Shown here: piece after piece, positions 1 through 7,674 of the stretch
Layout: each line of letters opens with the position of its first letter
How positions within the stretch are numbered: position 1 is the stretch's first letter
Source: Oceanospirillaceae bacterium
GTDB lineage: Bacteria > Pseudomonadota > Gammaproteobacteria > Pseudomonadales > Balneatricaceae
Assembly: GCA_013215445.1 (NCBI GenBank)
Contig: JABSRA010000033.1
Location: 1-48,258 of the forward strand
Direction: 5' to 3'
DNA: 48,258 nucleotides
The notes under the pieces: model-generated
Seen by the model: the letters and a program-made list of their open reading frames with translations, nothing else
The model's database searches: none
What the model was told of the DNA's origin: nothing
Position numbers and translations under genes: made by a program

Positions 1-2
1 TT

Positions 3-752
3 GATAATACCGGTATCTGGCGTGATGAAGAGAGTCTTGGGCAGCACCTTAAGTGCCCTGGTGTGGCAAAAGTTTTATTGACCGCACCCGGTAAAGGTAT
101 TAAAAATATCGTGATGGGCGTAAACCATGAGGATGTATTGGATGAGGACGTTATTGTCTCAGCCGCATCCTGTACCACCAATGCCATTACACCTGTGCTT
201 AAAGCAATGTGTGATGAGTATGGGGTAGAAAATGGTCACGTCGAAACGATTCACTCCTTTACCAATGATCAGAACTTGATTGATAACTACCATAAAGGTG
301 ATCGTCGTGGTCGTGCGGCCACTCTCAACATGGTAATTACTGAAACCGGTGCTGCTAAAGCGGTGTCTAAAGCACTGCCGCAAATGGAAGGAAAGCTCTC
401 TGGTAGTTCGATTCGGGTACCAACACCCAATGTCTCTATCGCCATCTTAAATCTAAATTTAAGCGAGGCTGTCAATCGAGACGAGCTTAATGAGTACTTG
501 CGAAACATGGCGCAGCATTCGAGTTTGCAAAAGCAGATTGGCTACAGTATTTCACCTGAAGCTGTCTCTACTGATTTCGTGGGGTCACGATCAGCAGGGA
601 TTGTCGATGCATTGGCAACTATTGCCGAAGGTGGTAAAAATTGTGTGATTTATGTGTGGTATGACAATGAGTTTGGTTATAGCTGTCAGGTGATGCGCCT
701 CGCTAAACGCATGACCAAACACACCTTGGCTACTTTCCCAATAGAGCCATAA
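3..752 (+). CDS. gap: Glyceraldehyde-3-phosphate dehydrogenase, C-terminal part (5' end outside window)
   Basis: NAD(P)-dependent oxidation of glyceraldehyde 3-phosphate to 1,3-bisphosphoglycerate in the cytoplasm (central carbon metabolism). The reading frame is open from the first bases of the window, so the N-terminal NAD-binding part is missing. Visible are the catalytic-cysteine motif SCTTNAI, the sugar-phosphate region HSFTNDQNLIDNYHKGD with RRGRAA, and the C-terminal WYDNEFGYSCQ motif that contacts the nicotinamide. The wording (DNTGIWRDEE, KCPGVAK) resembles the long GAPDH form of Pseudomonas and other marine gammaproteobacteria rather than E. coli GapA. An erythrose-4-phosphate dehydrogenase role is less likely but not excluded from a fragment. 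A strong terminator follows. Confidence 0.93.
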   Translation, partial: DNTGIWRDEESLGQHLKCPGVAKVLLTAPGKGIKNIVMGVNHEDVLDEDVIVSAASCTTNAITPVLKAMCDEYGVENGHVETIHSFTNDQNLIDNYHKGDRRGRAATLNMVITETGAAKAVSKALPQMEGKLSGSSIRVPTPNVSIAILNLNLSEAVNRDELNEYLRNMAQHSSLQKQIGYSISPEAVSTDFVGSRSAGIVDALATIAEGGKNCVIYVWYDNEFGYSCQVMRLAKRMTKHTLATFPIEP

Positions 753-781
753 TCAAGCAGTGATACAAGCTGTTTAAAAAG

Positions 782-813
782 GCCGTGCTTGTTATTAAGC
801 GCGGCTTTTTTTT
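782..813 (+). terminator. Rho-independent terminator after gap
   Basis: Nine-base stem (GCCGTGCTT with AAGCGCGGC, one G-T pair), six-base loop, then a run of eight T. It lies 30 bp after the GAPDH stop codon. Confidence 0.88.
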
Positions 814-905
814 GGATAAATAATCTCCGTCAGAGAATTTTATGAGGTTGGTTCAGTATTCGTAAAGTGTTGATGTTGTTTAATAAATGATTGTTGTTAA
901 TTAGT

Positions 906-920
906 CACAAAGAATTTGTG
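906..920. promoter_or_regulatory. Inverted repeat CACAAA-3-TTTGTG
   Basis: A perfect 6-3-6 inverted repeat about 105 bp upstream of the orphan gene at 1025, in AT-rich leader sequence. The shape suits a dimeric regulator, but I cannot name the family and found no clear -35/-10 pair around it. Confidence 0.25.
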
Positions 921-1024
921 GGCTTATTCTAGCCGTTTTAATAGAGTAGATGTGTGCAGTGTGTGGGTAGCGTAGTAGTATTGGGCTGACTAACTGAATC
1001 TATGTAGAGTTATCAAGGATCGAT

Positions 1025-1471
1025 ATGAGTGAACAGGGAAGTAATTCAAAGCAGCTTTGGCTGGTTTTAGCGGTGTTCGTTGCAGTGATCTCAGGGGTGT
1101 TTTTATTAACCCAGCAGGATTCGTTGCTGGTAAATAAACAAGCCACTCCGGTAGTGTTGGGTGATAGCGCTAATAAAAACTACCAAATCATTATTTACTA
1201 TTTTCCCGAGAAAGAGCATGAGGCTGAGGCCCTTACCTATATCTTTCAGGAACAGGGGTACAATATAGCCATGGAAAAGGCGGAAAGTGTACCGGCCCTG
1301 AACGGTACTAAACGTTCTCCAAGCCATATTTTTTTCAATCGAAGTGATATGGATAAAGCGATGAAAATAAAATTACTGATAGAAGAGGTTATCGGGAAAT
1401 CTGTGAATGCCTATAGGTTCCAAGAACCTCAAACAGACCCCTCTATGATGATGGTATTCACCGAAGTCTGA
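1025..1471 (+). CDS. Hypothetical membrane-anchored protein
   Basis: 148 residues; I do not recognise a family. Residues 1-10 are polar, about 11-29 form one hydrophobic segment (LWLVLAVFVAVISGVFLLT), and the rest is soluble, so an inner-membrane protein with a periplasmic domain is likely. The soluble part has a strand-helix alternation (YQIIIYYF, then a helix, then QGYNIAME) that loosely recalls small alpha/beta folds such as SPOR or LytR-C domains; this is a guess. The start is supported by AGGA a few bases upstream of ATG. It is flanked by a terminator upstream and the Pho-type promoter of the next gene downstream, so it is probably monocistronic. Confidence 0.7.
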   Translation: MSEQGSNSKQLWLVLAVFVAVISGVFLLTQQDSLLVNKQATPVVLGDSANKNYQIIIYYFPEKEHEAEALTYIFQEQGYNIAMEKAESVPALNGTKRSPSHIFFNRSDMDKAMKIKLLIEEVIGKSVNAYRFQEPQTDPSMMMVFTEV

Positions 1472-1502
1472 AAACTAACAGTTATGTCGTTGATTCCCTT
1501 CA

Positions 1503-1536
1503 GTGTCATTAAACTGTCATAGAAATGACATTTAAT
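1503..1536 (+). promoter_or_regulatory. Putative Pho box with -10 element (PhoB-dependent promoter)
   Basis: Direct repeats GTGTCAT (1503-1509), CTGTCAT (1514-1520) and a weaker ATGACAT (1525-1531), spaced by AT-rich tetramers TAAA and AGAA, give the 11-bp periodicity of enterobacterial Pho boxes. Ten bases after the second repeat is TTTAAT (1531-1536), the same repeat-to--10 distance as in E. coli phoA, and no good -35 is present, as expected for a PhoB-activated promoter. The predicted transcript starts near 1543, about 35 nt before the EAL-GGDEF gene. Confidence 0.6.
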
Positions 1537-1576
1537 CTAAGCATTACTTTAGCTTAATGTTCAGATAGGTGCATAG

Positions 1577-3346
1577 ATGTTAGCAGAATTGCAAAAAATA
1601 CTTTTGACTAAGGGCATTACCAGCCTGTACCAGCCAATTATCGATAGATACACGGGCGAGATTTTTGCCTACGAAGCGCTGAGTCGTGGCCCCTCTGATA
1701 GTCCCTTGCACTCTCCTACGCAATTATTTGAGCAGGCTCGTCAACACCATCTTCTGAGTGAAATAGAGTGTTTATGCCGTGAAAAAGCGGTGACTGGCTT
1801 TGTCGAGCAACAGTTGCCCGGCAAGTTGTTTATAAATATTACGCCCCAGTCGTTAGAGCAGGATGGTCACAAGAATGGTCAGACTTTAGCATTGCTGAAG
1901 CGACTGAATTTGGATAGTTCACAGATTGTTATTGAACTGACGGAGCAGTTTCCCAGCACCGATGAAAAACTATTATTGAAAGCATTGAAGCACTATCAAA
2001 AAATGGGTCTCGCTATCGCTCTGGATGATTTGGGTGCGGGGTACTCTTCGTTGAGACTCTGGTCACAGTCCCGTCCCGAGTTCGTTAAAATCGATCGACA
2101 TTTCATTCAAGATATTGATTTGGATATCACCAAGCAAGAGTTCGTGCGATCTTTTGTCGAAATCTCTAAATCTATGCAGTGTAAAGTGATTGCCGAAGGA
2201 GTAGAAACGGAGTCCGAGTATCGATATTTATCCAAATTGAGTATTGATTATTTTCAGGGATACTATTTTTGTCGCCCCCAAGTTAGCCCCCCTAAAAAGC
2301 TCAGCGCACTAATTGTCATTCAAGAGCTAGCCGTCGCAAAAAAGGTAACTGCCGACCATTTGTCGGTACATAAAATTGCCGTCGATGCCAATCAAAGCGT
2401 TGCTCAATTAGCGTCTATATTTCAGGACAAGCCACATATAAACTCTATCGCGGTGCTGGAAAATGATAGCGTTCTTGGGCTGGTGACTCGTGATAATGTC
2501 CAGGGGAAATTAAGCCAGCCCTTTGGTCGAGATCTTTTCTCCCACAAAAAAGCCAGTGCCGTGGTGATGCAGAGCCAGCCTTTAATCGTCGAGGCGAATT
2601 TGAGCATTGAGCAGGTCAGTCGCTTAGTGACATCTAGAGCGCGCTATCAACAAGAGGACGATTTTGTTATTTGTCGAGAGGGTGCCTTTCTAGGAGTCGG
2701 CCACGTCATTGATTTGCTAAGACAAGTAACAGAATTGCAAGTAAATCAGGCCAGGCATGCCAATCCCCTAACCCAGTTGCCGGGTTTGGTGCCTATCAAC
2801 GACTGTCTGGATCAGTTAATCGCCAGTAATAATCAATTTGTAGTGGTTCATTTTGATATTGATAACTTTAAACCTTTCAATGATGTGTACGGTTTTGCTA
2901 AAGGTGATCAAATTATCTTGGCCCTTGGGGTCAGTTTGCAAAAGTTTCACGCGGTTAAACAAGATACCGTAGGGCACATAGGGGGAGATGATTTTATTGT
3001 TCTTTATAACAGTGAAAACTGGCTAGAAAGACTGTATAAGTCGGTAAATTGTTTTAATACTATGGTTGCAGCGCTCTATTATCCTCAGCATATAAGTGCG
3101 GGTGGATTTGACAGCGAAGATAGATATGGCGTGCAGCGATTTCACCCTATTGCCACGTTATCGATCGCAGCTCTGGAAATAAAATGTGATAGTCGCATCG
3201 ATCATTTTGATGTATCTACAAAATTATCCCCGCTTAAACATGCGGCTAAGAGTCATGCTGGTAATGTGCTGGTCATCAACCAAAGCAATAATTATCATAT
3301 AATCGGCAGAGACTATGCCGAATTTAAGAGAGGGCAGAAAGTTTAG
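1577..3346 (+). CDS. EAL-CBS-GGDEF cyclic-di-GMP protein
   Basis: 589-residue cytoplasmic protein with no membrane segment. The N-terminal EAL phosphodiesterase domain (about 1-240) keeps the catalytic set: EALSRG, FINITP, ELTE, LDDLGAGYSSL, VKIDR, AEGVE and FQGYYF, so c-di-GMP hydrolysis is likely. A middle region (about 255-380) reads as a CBS-pair sensor module (INSIAVLENDSVLGLVTRD). The C-terminal GGDEF domain (about 395-560) has GGDDF, which could support diguanylate cyclase activity; the RxxD inhibitory site five residues upstream is replaced by VKQD, so product inhibition is probably lost. Net activity is unknown. It is a single gene behind a Pho-box-like promoter, suggesting c-di-GMP control by phosphate supply. 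Confidence 0.93.
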   Translation: MLAELQKILLTKGITSLYQPIIDRYTGEIFAYEALSRGPSDSPLHSPTQLFEQARQHHLLSEIECLCREKAVTGFVEQQLPGKLFINITPQSLEQDGHKNGQTLALLKRLNLDSSQIVIELTEQFPSTDEKLLLKALKHYQKMGLAIALDDLGAGYSSLRLWSQSRPEFVKIDRHFIQDIDLDITKQEFVRSFVEISKSMQCKVIAEGVETESEYRYLSKLSIDYFQGYYFCRPQVSPPKKLSALIVIQELAVAKKVTADHLSVHKIAVDANQSVAQLASIFQDKPHINSIAVLENDSVLGLVTRDNVQGKLSQPFGRDLFSHKKASAVVMQSQPLIVEANLSIEQVSRLVTSRARYQQEDDFVICREGAFLGVGHVIDLLRQVTELQVNQARHANPLTQLPGLVPINDCLDQLIASNNQFVVVHFDIDNFKPFNDVYGFAKGDQIILALGVSLQKFHAVKQDTVGHIGGDDFIVLYNSENWLERLYKSVNCFNTMVAALYYPQHISAGGFDSEDRYGVQRFHPIATLSIAALEIKCDSRIDHFDVSTKLSPLKHAAKSHAGNVLVINQSNNYHIIGRDYAEFKRGQKV

Positions 3347-3403
3347 TAATACTCTGCTTAGTTTTTTATTCTAGCCATATAATGCTGCTGCTGATGATCA
3401 GTG

Positions 3404-3426
3404 GCCTTAGGCAAAAAGGCGTTTTT
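3404..3426 (+). terminator. Possible weak terminator after the EAL-GGDEF gene
   Basis: Five-base stem (GCCTT/AAGGC) with a seven-base loop followed by GTTTTT, about 60 bp after the stop codon. Short stem, so only moderate support. Confidence 0.4.
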
Positions 3427-4050
3427 AGGAAGGTATGCACTTTTTTTTATTTTATTTTTTCTTTTGTTAAGGAATAACAGCATTTGAGCTCGGTGGTCGA
3501 GCTGTTAGTAAATATTAAAGCTGGAGATTTTTGTGAGTGATGGGTGTTAGTCATCATCAATCCTGGCTGGTATCTGCATTTGGCCAGACAATGTTGGCAG
3601 TAGCCGCTGTGGTTATACCGACACCAAAAATTTGACTATTGTGCTAAATAATTGATTTGCTATGCTTTGTAGCATCAACCTCTGCAGTGAATAAGCAGCT
3701 ATTCGCCGCGGTGGTGAAACACTGCTTTATATTTCGTAAAATCCTACAATATTATCGGTATTCTTGTTATTATAAGCGCGAAATTTAGTATCCATTTGTA
3801 AGTCGCTTTTAGTGAGTATCTCTATTCATTAATCCTTCTTTTAAGCCTTTATATAGGCTTATGTCCTCTCGATAGAGTCTGTTGGTACAACAAGTTTGGT
3901 GTCATCTTAAATCTCGGTTAAAGGTCTGATTAATAGATAATCAATGCGCTTGTGTTGACGCTTGGCGACACTTGTTTTAACGGTGTTCTGATCTCTATTT
4001 TTCGGGGTGGTTAAGCTGATTTCCTATTTGATATTTATACGATGCAGTAC
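3427..4050. other. Long intergenic stretch upstream of mraZ, no convincing gene
   Basis: AT-rich with stops in all frames. It contains a T-rich tract (about 3441-3465), a hairpin (AGCTCG-GTGGT-CGAGCT, 3487-3503) and one 31-codon hydrophobic reading frame (3540-3635) with GGAG 13 nt upstream, too weak to call. RNase P RNA, which precedes mraZ in Pseudomonas, is not here: its conserved GAGGAAAGTCCGGGC core is absent on both strands. A small RNA or leader cannot be excluded. Confidence 0.5.
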
Positions 4051-4079
4051 TTGCAAAAATCACCTTAAATTTCTATAGT
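4051..4079 (+). promoter_or_regulatory. Sigma-70 promoter of the dcw cluster
   Basis: TTGCAA (4051-4056), a 17-bp spacer and TATAGT (4074-4079), directly upstream of the GTGG repeat array. The predicted start near 4086 places that array at the very beginning of the transcript, matching the layout of the E. coli mra promoter. Confidence 0.6.
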
Positions 4080-4087
4080 GTAATATA

Positions 4088-4111
4088 GTGGTAAAAAGTG
4101 GATAAAAGTGG
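4088..4111 (+). promoter_or_regulatory. MraZ operator: three GTGG direct repeats
   Basis: GTGG at 4088-4091, 4098-4101 and 4108-4111, exactly 10 bp apart, the last two inside AAAGTGG. MraZ is known to bind tandem TGGG/GTGG repeats with 10-bp phasing just upstream of its own gene, so autoregulation of the dcw operon is likely. The copy number and phase are seen directly; binding is inferred. Confidence 0.75.
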
Positions 4112-4152
4112 GGTTTTTAGGTTGTTGACAGCTGCAGGTAGGGATTAAGGTG

Positions 4153-4608
4153 ATGTTTCGCGGTATTAATCCAATTAACATGGATGCCAAAGGGCGCGTC
4201 TCTATTCCCTCTAGATATAGAGAGCCTTTGAGTGTGCACTGTGCTGGTCATTTGGTAGTGACTATCGACACTGAGTCGCGCTGCCTTTTGTTATACCCGA
4301 TACATGAGTGGGAAGAAATTCAGAAAAAAATTGAGGCGCTTCCCAGTTTTGATAAAAACGCGCGCAGGATTCAGCGATTATTAATCGGCCATGCCACCGA
4401 TGTAGAAATGGATGCCAATGGACGTTTGTTATTGAGTGCACCACTGCGTGAATACGCTCAATTGGAAAAGAAAATAATACTGCTGGGTCAGGGCAAAAAA
4501 TTTGAAATTTGGAGTGAACAGCTCTGGAGCCAAACCCGTGATGAATACTTGCAACTCAGTGATTTAGACACTGAGCTGCCAATAGATCTACAGTCGCTCT
4601 CTCTCTAA
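4153..4608 (+). CDS. mraZ: Transcriptional regulator MraZ
   Basis: 151-residue AbrB-fold DNA-binding protein, first gene of the dcw cluster, known to form ring oligomers and repress its own operon. It has the duplicated swapped-hairpin signature: MFRGINPINMDAKGRVSIPSRYRE at the N terminus and ATDVEMDANGRLLLSAPLREYA in the second half, each with the DxxGR core. A GTG codon lies immediately before the ATG; I chose ATG at 4153 because family members begin MFRG and the AGGTAGGG ribosome site at 4136-4143 is then 9 nt away. The GTGG repeat array just upstream is its probable operator. Confidence 0.95.
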   Translation: MFRGINPINMDAKGRVSIPSRYREPLSVHCAGHLVVTIDTESRCLLLYPIHEWEEIQKKIEALPSFDKNARRIQRLLIGHATDVEMDANGRLLLSAPLREYAQLEKKIILLGQGKKFEIWSEQLWSQTRDEYLQLSDLDTELPIDLQSLSL

Positions 4609-4674
4609 TATTGTAGAGACGAATTAAGTAATAATTAAGCACCCTCTGTTGTAGCGGTGAAAGGTAATGAATCA

Positions 4675-5616
4675 GTGGAAAGTAACAACTTTAAACATGT
4701 AACGGTATTGCTCCAGGAGGCGGTTGATGCCCTAGTGTCAGATACCGCGGGATTTTATGTCGACGGCACTTTTGGTCGCGGAGGGCACAGTGGGAAAATT
4801 CTAGAGGCCCTCGGTGAACAGGGACAGTTGATGGCGATAGATAAAGATTTAGCTGCCATAGATTATGCACAGCAACGCTTTGCTAACGATGCGCGCTTTT
4901 CTATCGCCCACGGTTCTTTTGCCCGAATTGAAGAGTTTGCTGAAACACGCGAAAAACACGGAAAAGTAACGGGAATCTTGTTGGATCTGGGCGTCAGTTC
5001 CCCGCAGTTAGACGATCCGACCCGTGGTTTTAGTTTTCAAAATGACGGTCCCTTAGATATGCGCATGGATACCACCAGTGGCGAGAGCGCCGCCGCGTGG
5101 TTGGCGTATGCGACTGAGAAACAAATAGCCGATGTGCTGTATACCTACGGTGAAGAAAAATTTGGCCGGCGGATGGCGAGAGCTGTGGTGGCTGAGCGGG
5201 AAAAAGCGCCAATTGAGACGACCGCCCGCCTCGCACAAATCATTAAAGATGCCAATCCCGCTTGGGAAAAAGGTAAGCACCCTGCGACGCGTGCGTTTCA
5301 GGCAATTAGGATTCAAGTAAATCAAGAGCTCAGTGATCTTGAAAAATGTTTAGACGGTGCGCTAGAAGCGCTCGAAGTGGGTGGGCGTTTAGTCGTCATC
5401 AGTTTCCATTCTCTGGAAGATCGTATTGTAAAACGCTTTATTCGCAAACACGTTAAAGGTGATGACCATTTACCGCTGGGCATTCCGTATACCAATGATA
5501 TGCTGCGCTGTCGTTTGAAAGATATCAGTAAAAAAGTAAAGGCCAGTAAAGCTGAGGTGGATGAGAATCCACGCTCGCGCAGTGCCGTTATGCGAGTGAC
5601 TGAAAAGATAGCATGA
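4675..5616 (+). CDS. rsmH: 16S rRNA (cytosine(1402)-N(4))-methyltransferase RsmH (MraW)
   Basis: S-adenosylmethionine-dependent methylation of C1402 in the ribosomal decoding centre. Motifs seen: [10 protein letters not shown], the SAM-binding [59 protein letters not shown] and [14 protein letters not shown]. The frame is open from GTG 4657, but GTG 4675 gives 313 residues starting [13 protein letters not shown], the E. coli length and beginning, and has AAAGG at 4660-4664 as ribosome site; I prefer it. Its TGA overlaps the ftsL ATG (ATGA), implying translational coupling. Confidence 0.95.
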   Translation: MESNNFKHVTVLLQEAVDALVSDTAGFYVDGTFGRGGHSGKILEALGEQGQLMAIDKDLAAIDYAQQRFANDARFSIAHGSFARIEEFAETREKHGKVTGILLDLGVSSPQLDDPTRGFSFQNDGPLDMRMDTTSGESAAAWLAYATEKQIADVLYTYGEEKFGRRMARAVVAEREKAPIETTARLAQIIKDANPAWEKGKHPATRAFQAIRIQVNQELSDLEKCLDGALEALEVGGRLVVISFHSLEDRIVKRFIRKHVKGDDHLPLGIPYTNDMLRCRLKDISKKVKASKAEVDENPRSRSAVMRVTEKIA

Positions 5617-5957
5617 AGATAAAGTCTCAACCAGAATCCACCAATGTAGAATTTGGCCCAGGCAATTTATTGAGCTCGAATGAGATTGGTCGCCCAATGT
5701 TGGTGGTGTTAGTATTGCTGGTTGCGCTTTTAATTAGTTCTGTGTCGGTGATTTATCAAGCCTATGAATACCGTCAGTTGTTTAATACTCAACAGCAATT
5801 AGTCACTCAATGGGATGATCTTCAAGTCGAATGGGGACAGTTGTTATTGGAGCAAAGTGCTCTGGGGGCCAACAGCCGAGTAGAGCAAAAGGCCAAAGAG
5901 CAGTTGTCTATGCAAGTGCCAAAGCCGGAAAATGTCGAGATGATAAGTTATGAGTGA
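5613..5957 (+). CDS. ftsL: Cell division protein FtsL
   Basis: 114-residue bitopic inner-membrane protein of the FtsQLB divisome subcomplex. A cytoplasmic tail of about 28 residues is followed by one membrane segment (about 29-48, [20 protein letters not shown]) and a periplasmic coiled coil rich in Q, L and E (about 52-95), the usual FtsL pattern. Identity rests on this topology and its position between rsmH and ftsI; the family is poorly conserved in sequence. It overlaps rsmH by 4 nt and ftsI by 8 nt. Confidence 0.92.
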   Translation: MKIKSQPESTNVEFGPGNLLSSNEIGRPMLVVLVLLVALLISSVSVIYQAYEYRQLFNTQQQLVTQWDDLQVEWGQLLLEQSALGANSRVEQKAKEQLSMQVPKPENVEMISYE

Positions 5958-7674
5958 ACAGCAGATAGTTCTACAGCATTCTAAAGGTTGGCGCTTATGG
6001 CTAGTCTGTACTTTGCTGGTGGCTATCGCTATCGCTATTGTCTTCAAATTGGTCACTCTCTACACCTATGATAAAGATTTTTTACAGAGTCAGGGCGACA
6101 AGAGAACCATAAGAACCATGCAGATTCCCGCGCATCGCGGGGTTATCACCGATAGAAATGGTGAGGCACTGGCGGTAAGTGCACCGGTGGCTGCCGTGTG
6201 GGTCAATCCAAAGGTGGTTGATTTAGCAAATCCAAAATTAAAACAGCTCTCCAGATTGCTCGGGAAAAAATCCAATGCTATTGCCGACAAAATAAAAGGC
6301 AATGCAAGCCGTAGTTTTGTCTATTTAAAGCGGCAGATATCTCCAGATTTGGCAGCTAAAGTGTCGGCGTTGAATATTAAAGGTATCAATGTTGATCGTG
6401 AATATAAAAGATATTATCCCGCGGGAGAAGTGGCGACACACTTGGTTGGTTTTACCAATATAGATGGTGCGGGTCAAGAGGGGATAGAGCTCGCCTATGA
6501 AGCTGCATTGTTGGGAGAGCCCGGTAAAAAACTGGTGATGCAGGATAGATTAGGTCGCGTAATTAAACACATTAAGTTAGTGGAAGAGCCTGCGTCGGGT
6601 CAAGACGTGGTATTAAGTATTGATCTGCGGTTACAGTATTTGGCCTATAAAGAATTGAAATCAGCGGTTAAGTCACACCGGGCGGACTCCGCTTCAGTGG
6701 TTATTTTAGATATAAAGACCGGTGAAGTGCTGGCCATGGTTAATCAGCCATCTTATAACCCTAATGATAGGCGGGTACTAACCGGAGAGCAGTTGCGAAA
6801 TCGCGCACTGACCGATGTTTTTGAACCTGGGTCCACCGTGAAACCCTTTACCGTGGCTGCAGCGCTGATGAGCGGTAAATACCAGAGAGATTCGGTGGTG
6901 GATACCTCCCCTGGCTATATTTATGTAAAGCGCAAACGGATCAAGGATTTTCGAAACTATGGTGATTTGTCGTTAACCCGCATCATTACCAAGTCCAGTA
7001 ATGTGGGCGTGACTAAGCTGGCGTTGTCGCTAGAGCCCGATAGTATGCATAATCTATTTTCTAATGTCGGTATCGGGCAACTTTCAAGTACCGGATTCCC
7101 TGGGGAGCGCAGTGGCGATTTGCCCTATTATTCGCAGCGACAAGTTCTTGAACGAGCGGTTATGTCATATGGTTATGGATTATCGGTCACTCCAATGCAA
7201 TTAGCCCAAGCTTATGCAGTATTGGCCAATAAGGGTATTAAAATGCCGGTGAGCTTATTAAAGGTAGATCAACCGCCGCGAGGGGTGCGAGTTATCCCCA
7301 TGGATATTGCTGCAGATGTGGTGACCATGCTCGAGACAACGACTCAGGCAGATAAAGGTGGCACGGGTCGCAAGGCCGCTATTTTTGGTTATTCAGTGGC
7401 AGGTAAAACAGGTACTTCTCGCAAGGCTAAAGGCGGCGGCTATTATTTAGATAAATACATATCCGTATTTGCGGGTATTACACCGGCGAGTGATCCTAAG
7501 TTGGTGGTAGTGGTAATGGTCAATAATCCCAAGGGACAGCAGTATTCGGGGGGTGGGGTCGCAGCACCTATTTTTTCCAGAATAACAGCAGGTGCATTGC
7601 GCATGCTCAATATCTCGCCAGACCAGTGGCCGCAAAAAGAATCTATCCAGCAGGGGGTTATGAAAAATGGCTAG
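5950..7674 (+). CDS. ftsI: Peptidoglycan D,D-transpeptidase FtsI (PBP3)
   Basis: Septal transpeptidase that cross-links peptidoglycan in the periplasm with FtsW as partner. 574 residues: N-terminal membrane anchor (about 16-35), pedestal domain with RGVITDRNGEALAVS, then the penicillin-binding domain with the three active-site motifs STVK (nucleophile S295, K298), SSN (349-351) and KTG (486-488). The length is close to E. coli FtsI (588). It starts inside ftsL and ends inside murE (8-nt overlaps on both sides), so it is part of one tightly coupled operon. Confidence 0.97.
   Translation: MSEQQIVLQHSKGWRLWLVCTLLVAIAIAIVFKLVTLYTYDKDFLQSQGDKRTIRTMQIPAHRGVITDRNGEALAVSAPVAAVWVNPKVVDLANPKLKQLSRLLGKKSNAIADKIKGNASRSFVYLKRQISPDLAAKVSALNIKGINVDREYKRYYPAGEVATHLVGFTNIDGAGQEGIELAYEAALLGEPGKKLVMQDRLGRVIKHIKLVEEPASGQDVVLSIDLRLQYLAYKELKSAVKSHRADSASVVILDIKTGEVLAMVNQPSYNPNDRRVLTGEQLRNRALTDVFEPGSTVKPFTVAAALMSGKYQRDSVVDTSPGYIYVKRKRIKDFRNYGDLSLTRIITKSSNVGVTKLALSLEPDSMHNLFSNVGIGQLSSTGFPGERSGDLPYYSQRQVLERAVMSYGYGLSVTPMQLAQAYAVLANKGIKMPVSLLKVDQPPRGVRVIPMDIAADVVTMLETTTQADKGGTGRKAAIFGYSVAGKTGTSRKAKGGGYYLDKYISVFAGITPASDPKLVVVVMVNNPKGQQYSGGGVAAPIFSRITAGALRMLNISPDQWPQKESIQQGVMKNG

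Noticed and set aside
3540..3635. 31-codon hydrophobic reading frame
   Set aside because: GGAG is 13 nt from the ATG, the frame is short and there is no supporting context; mentioned only as part of the intergenic region.
3427..4050. RNase P RNA (rnpB) upstream of mraZ, as in Pseudomonas
   Set aside because: The conserved core sequences of bacterial type A RNase P RNA were not found on either strand.
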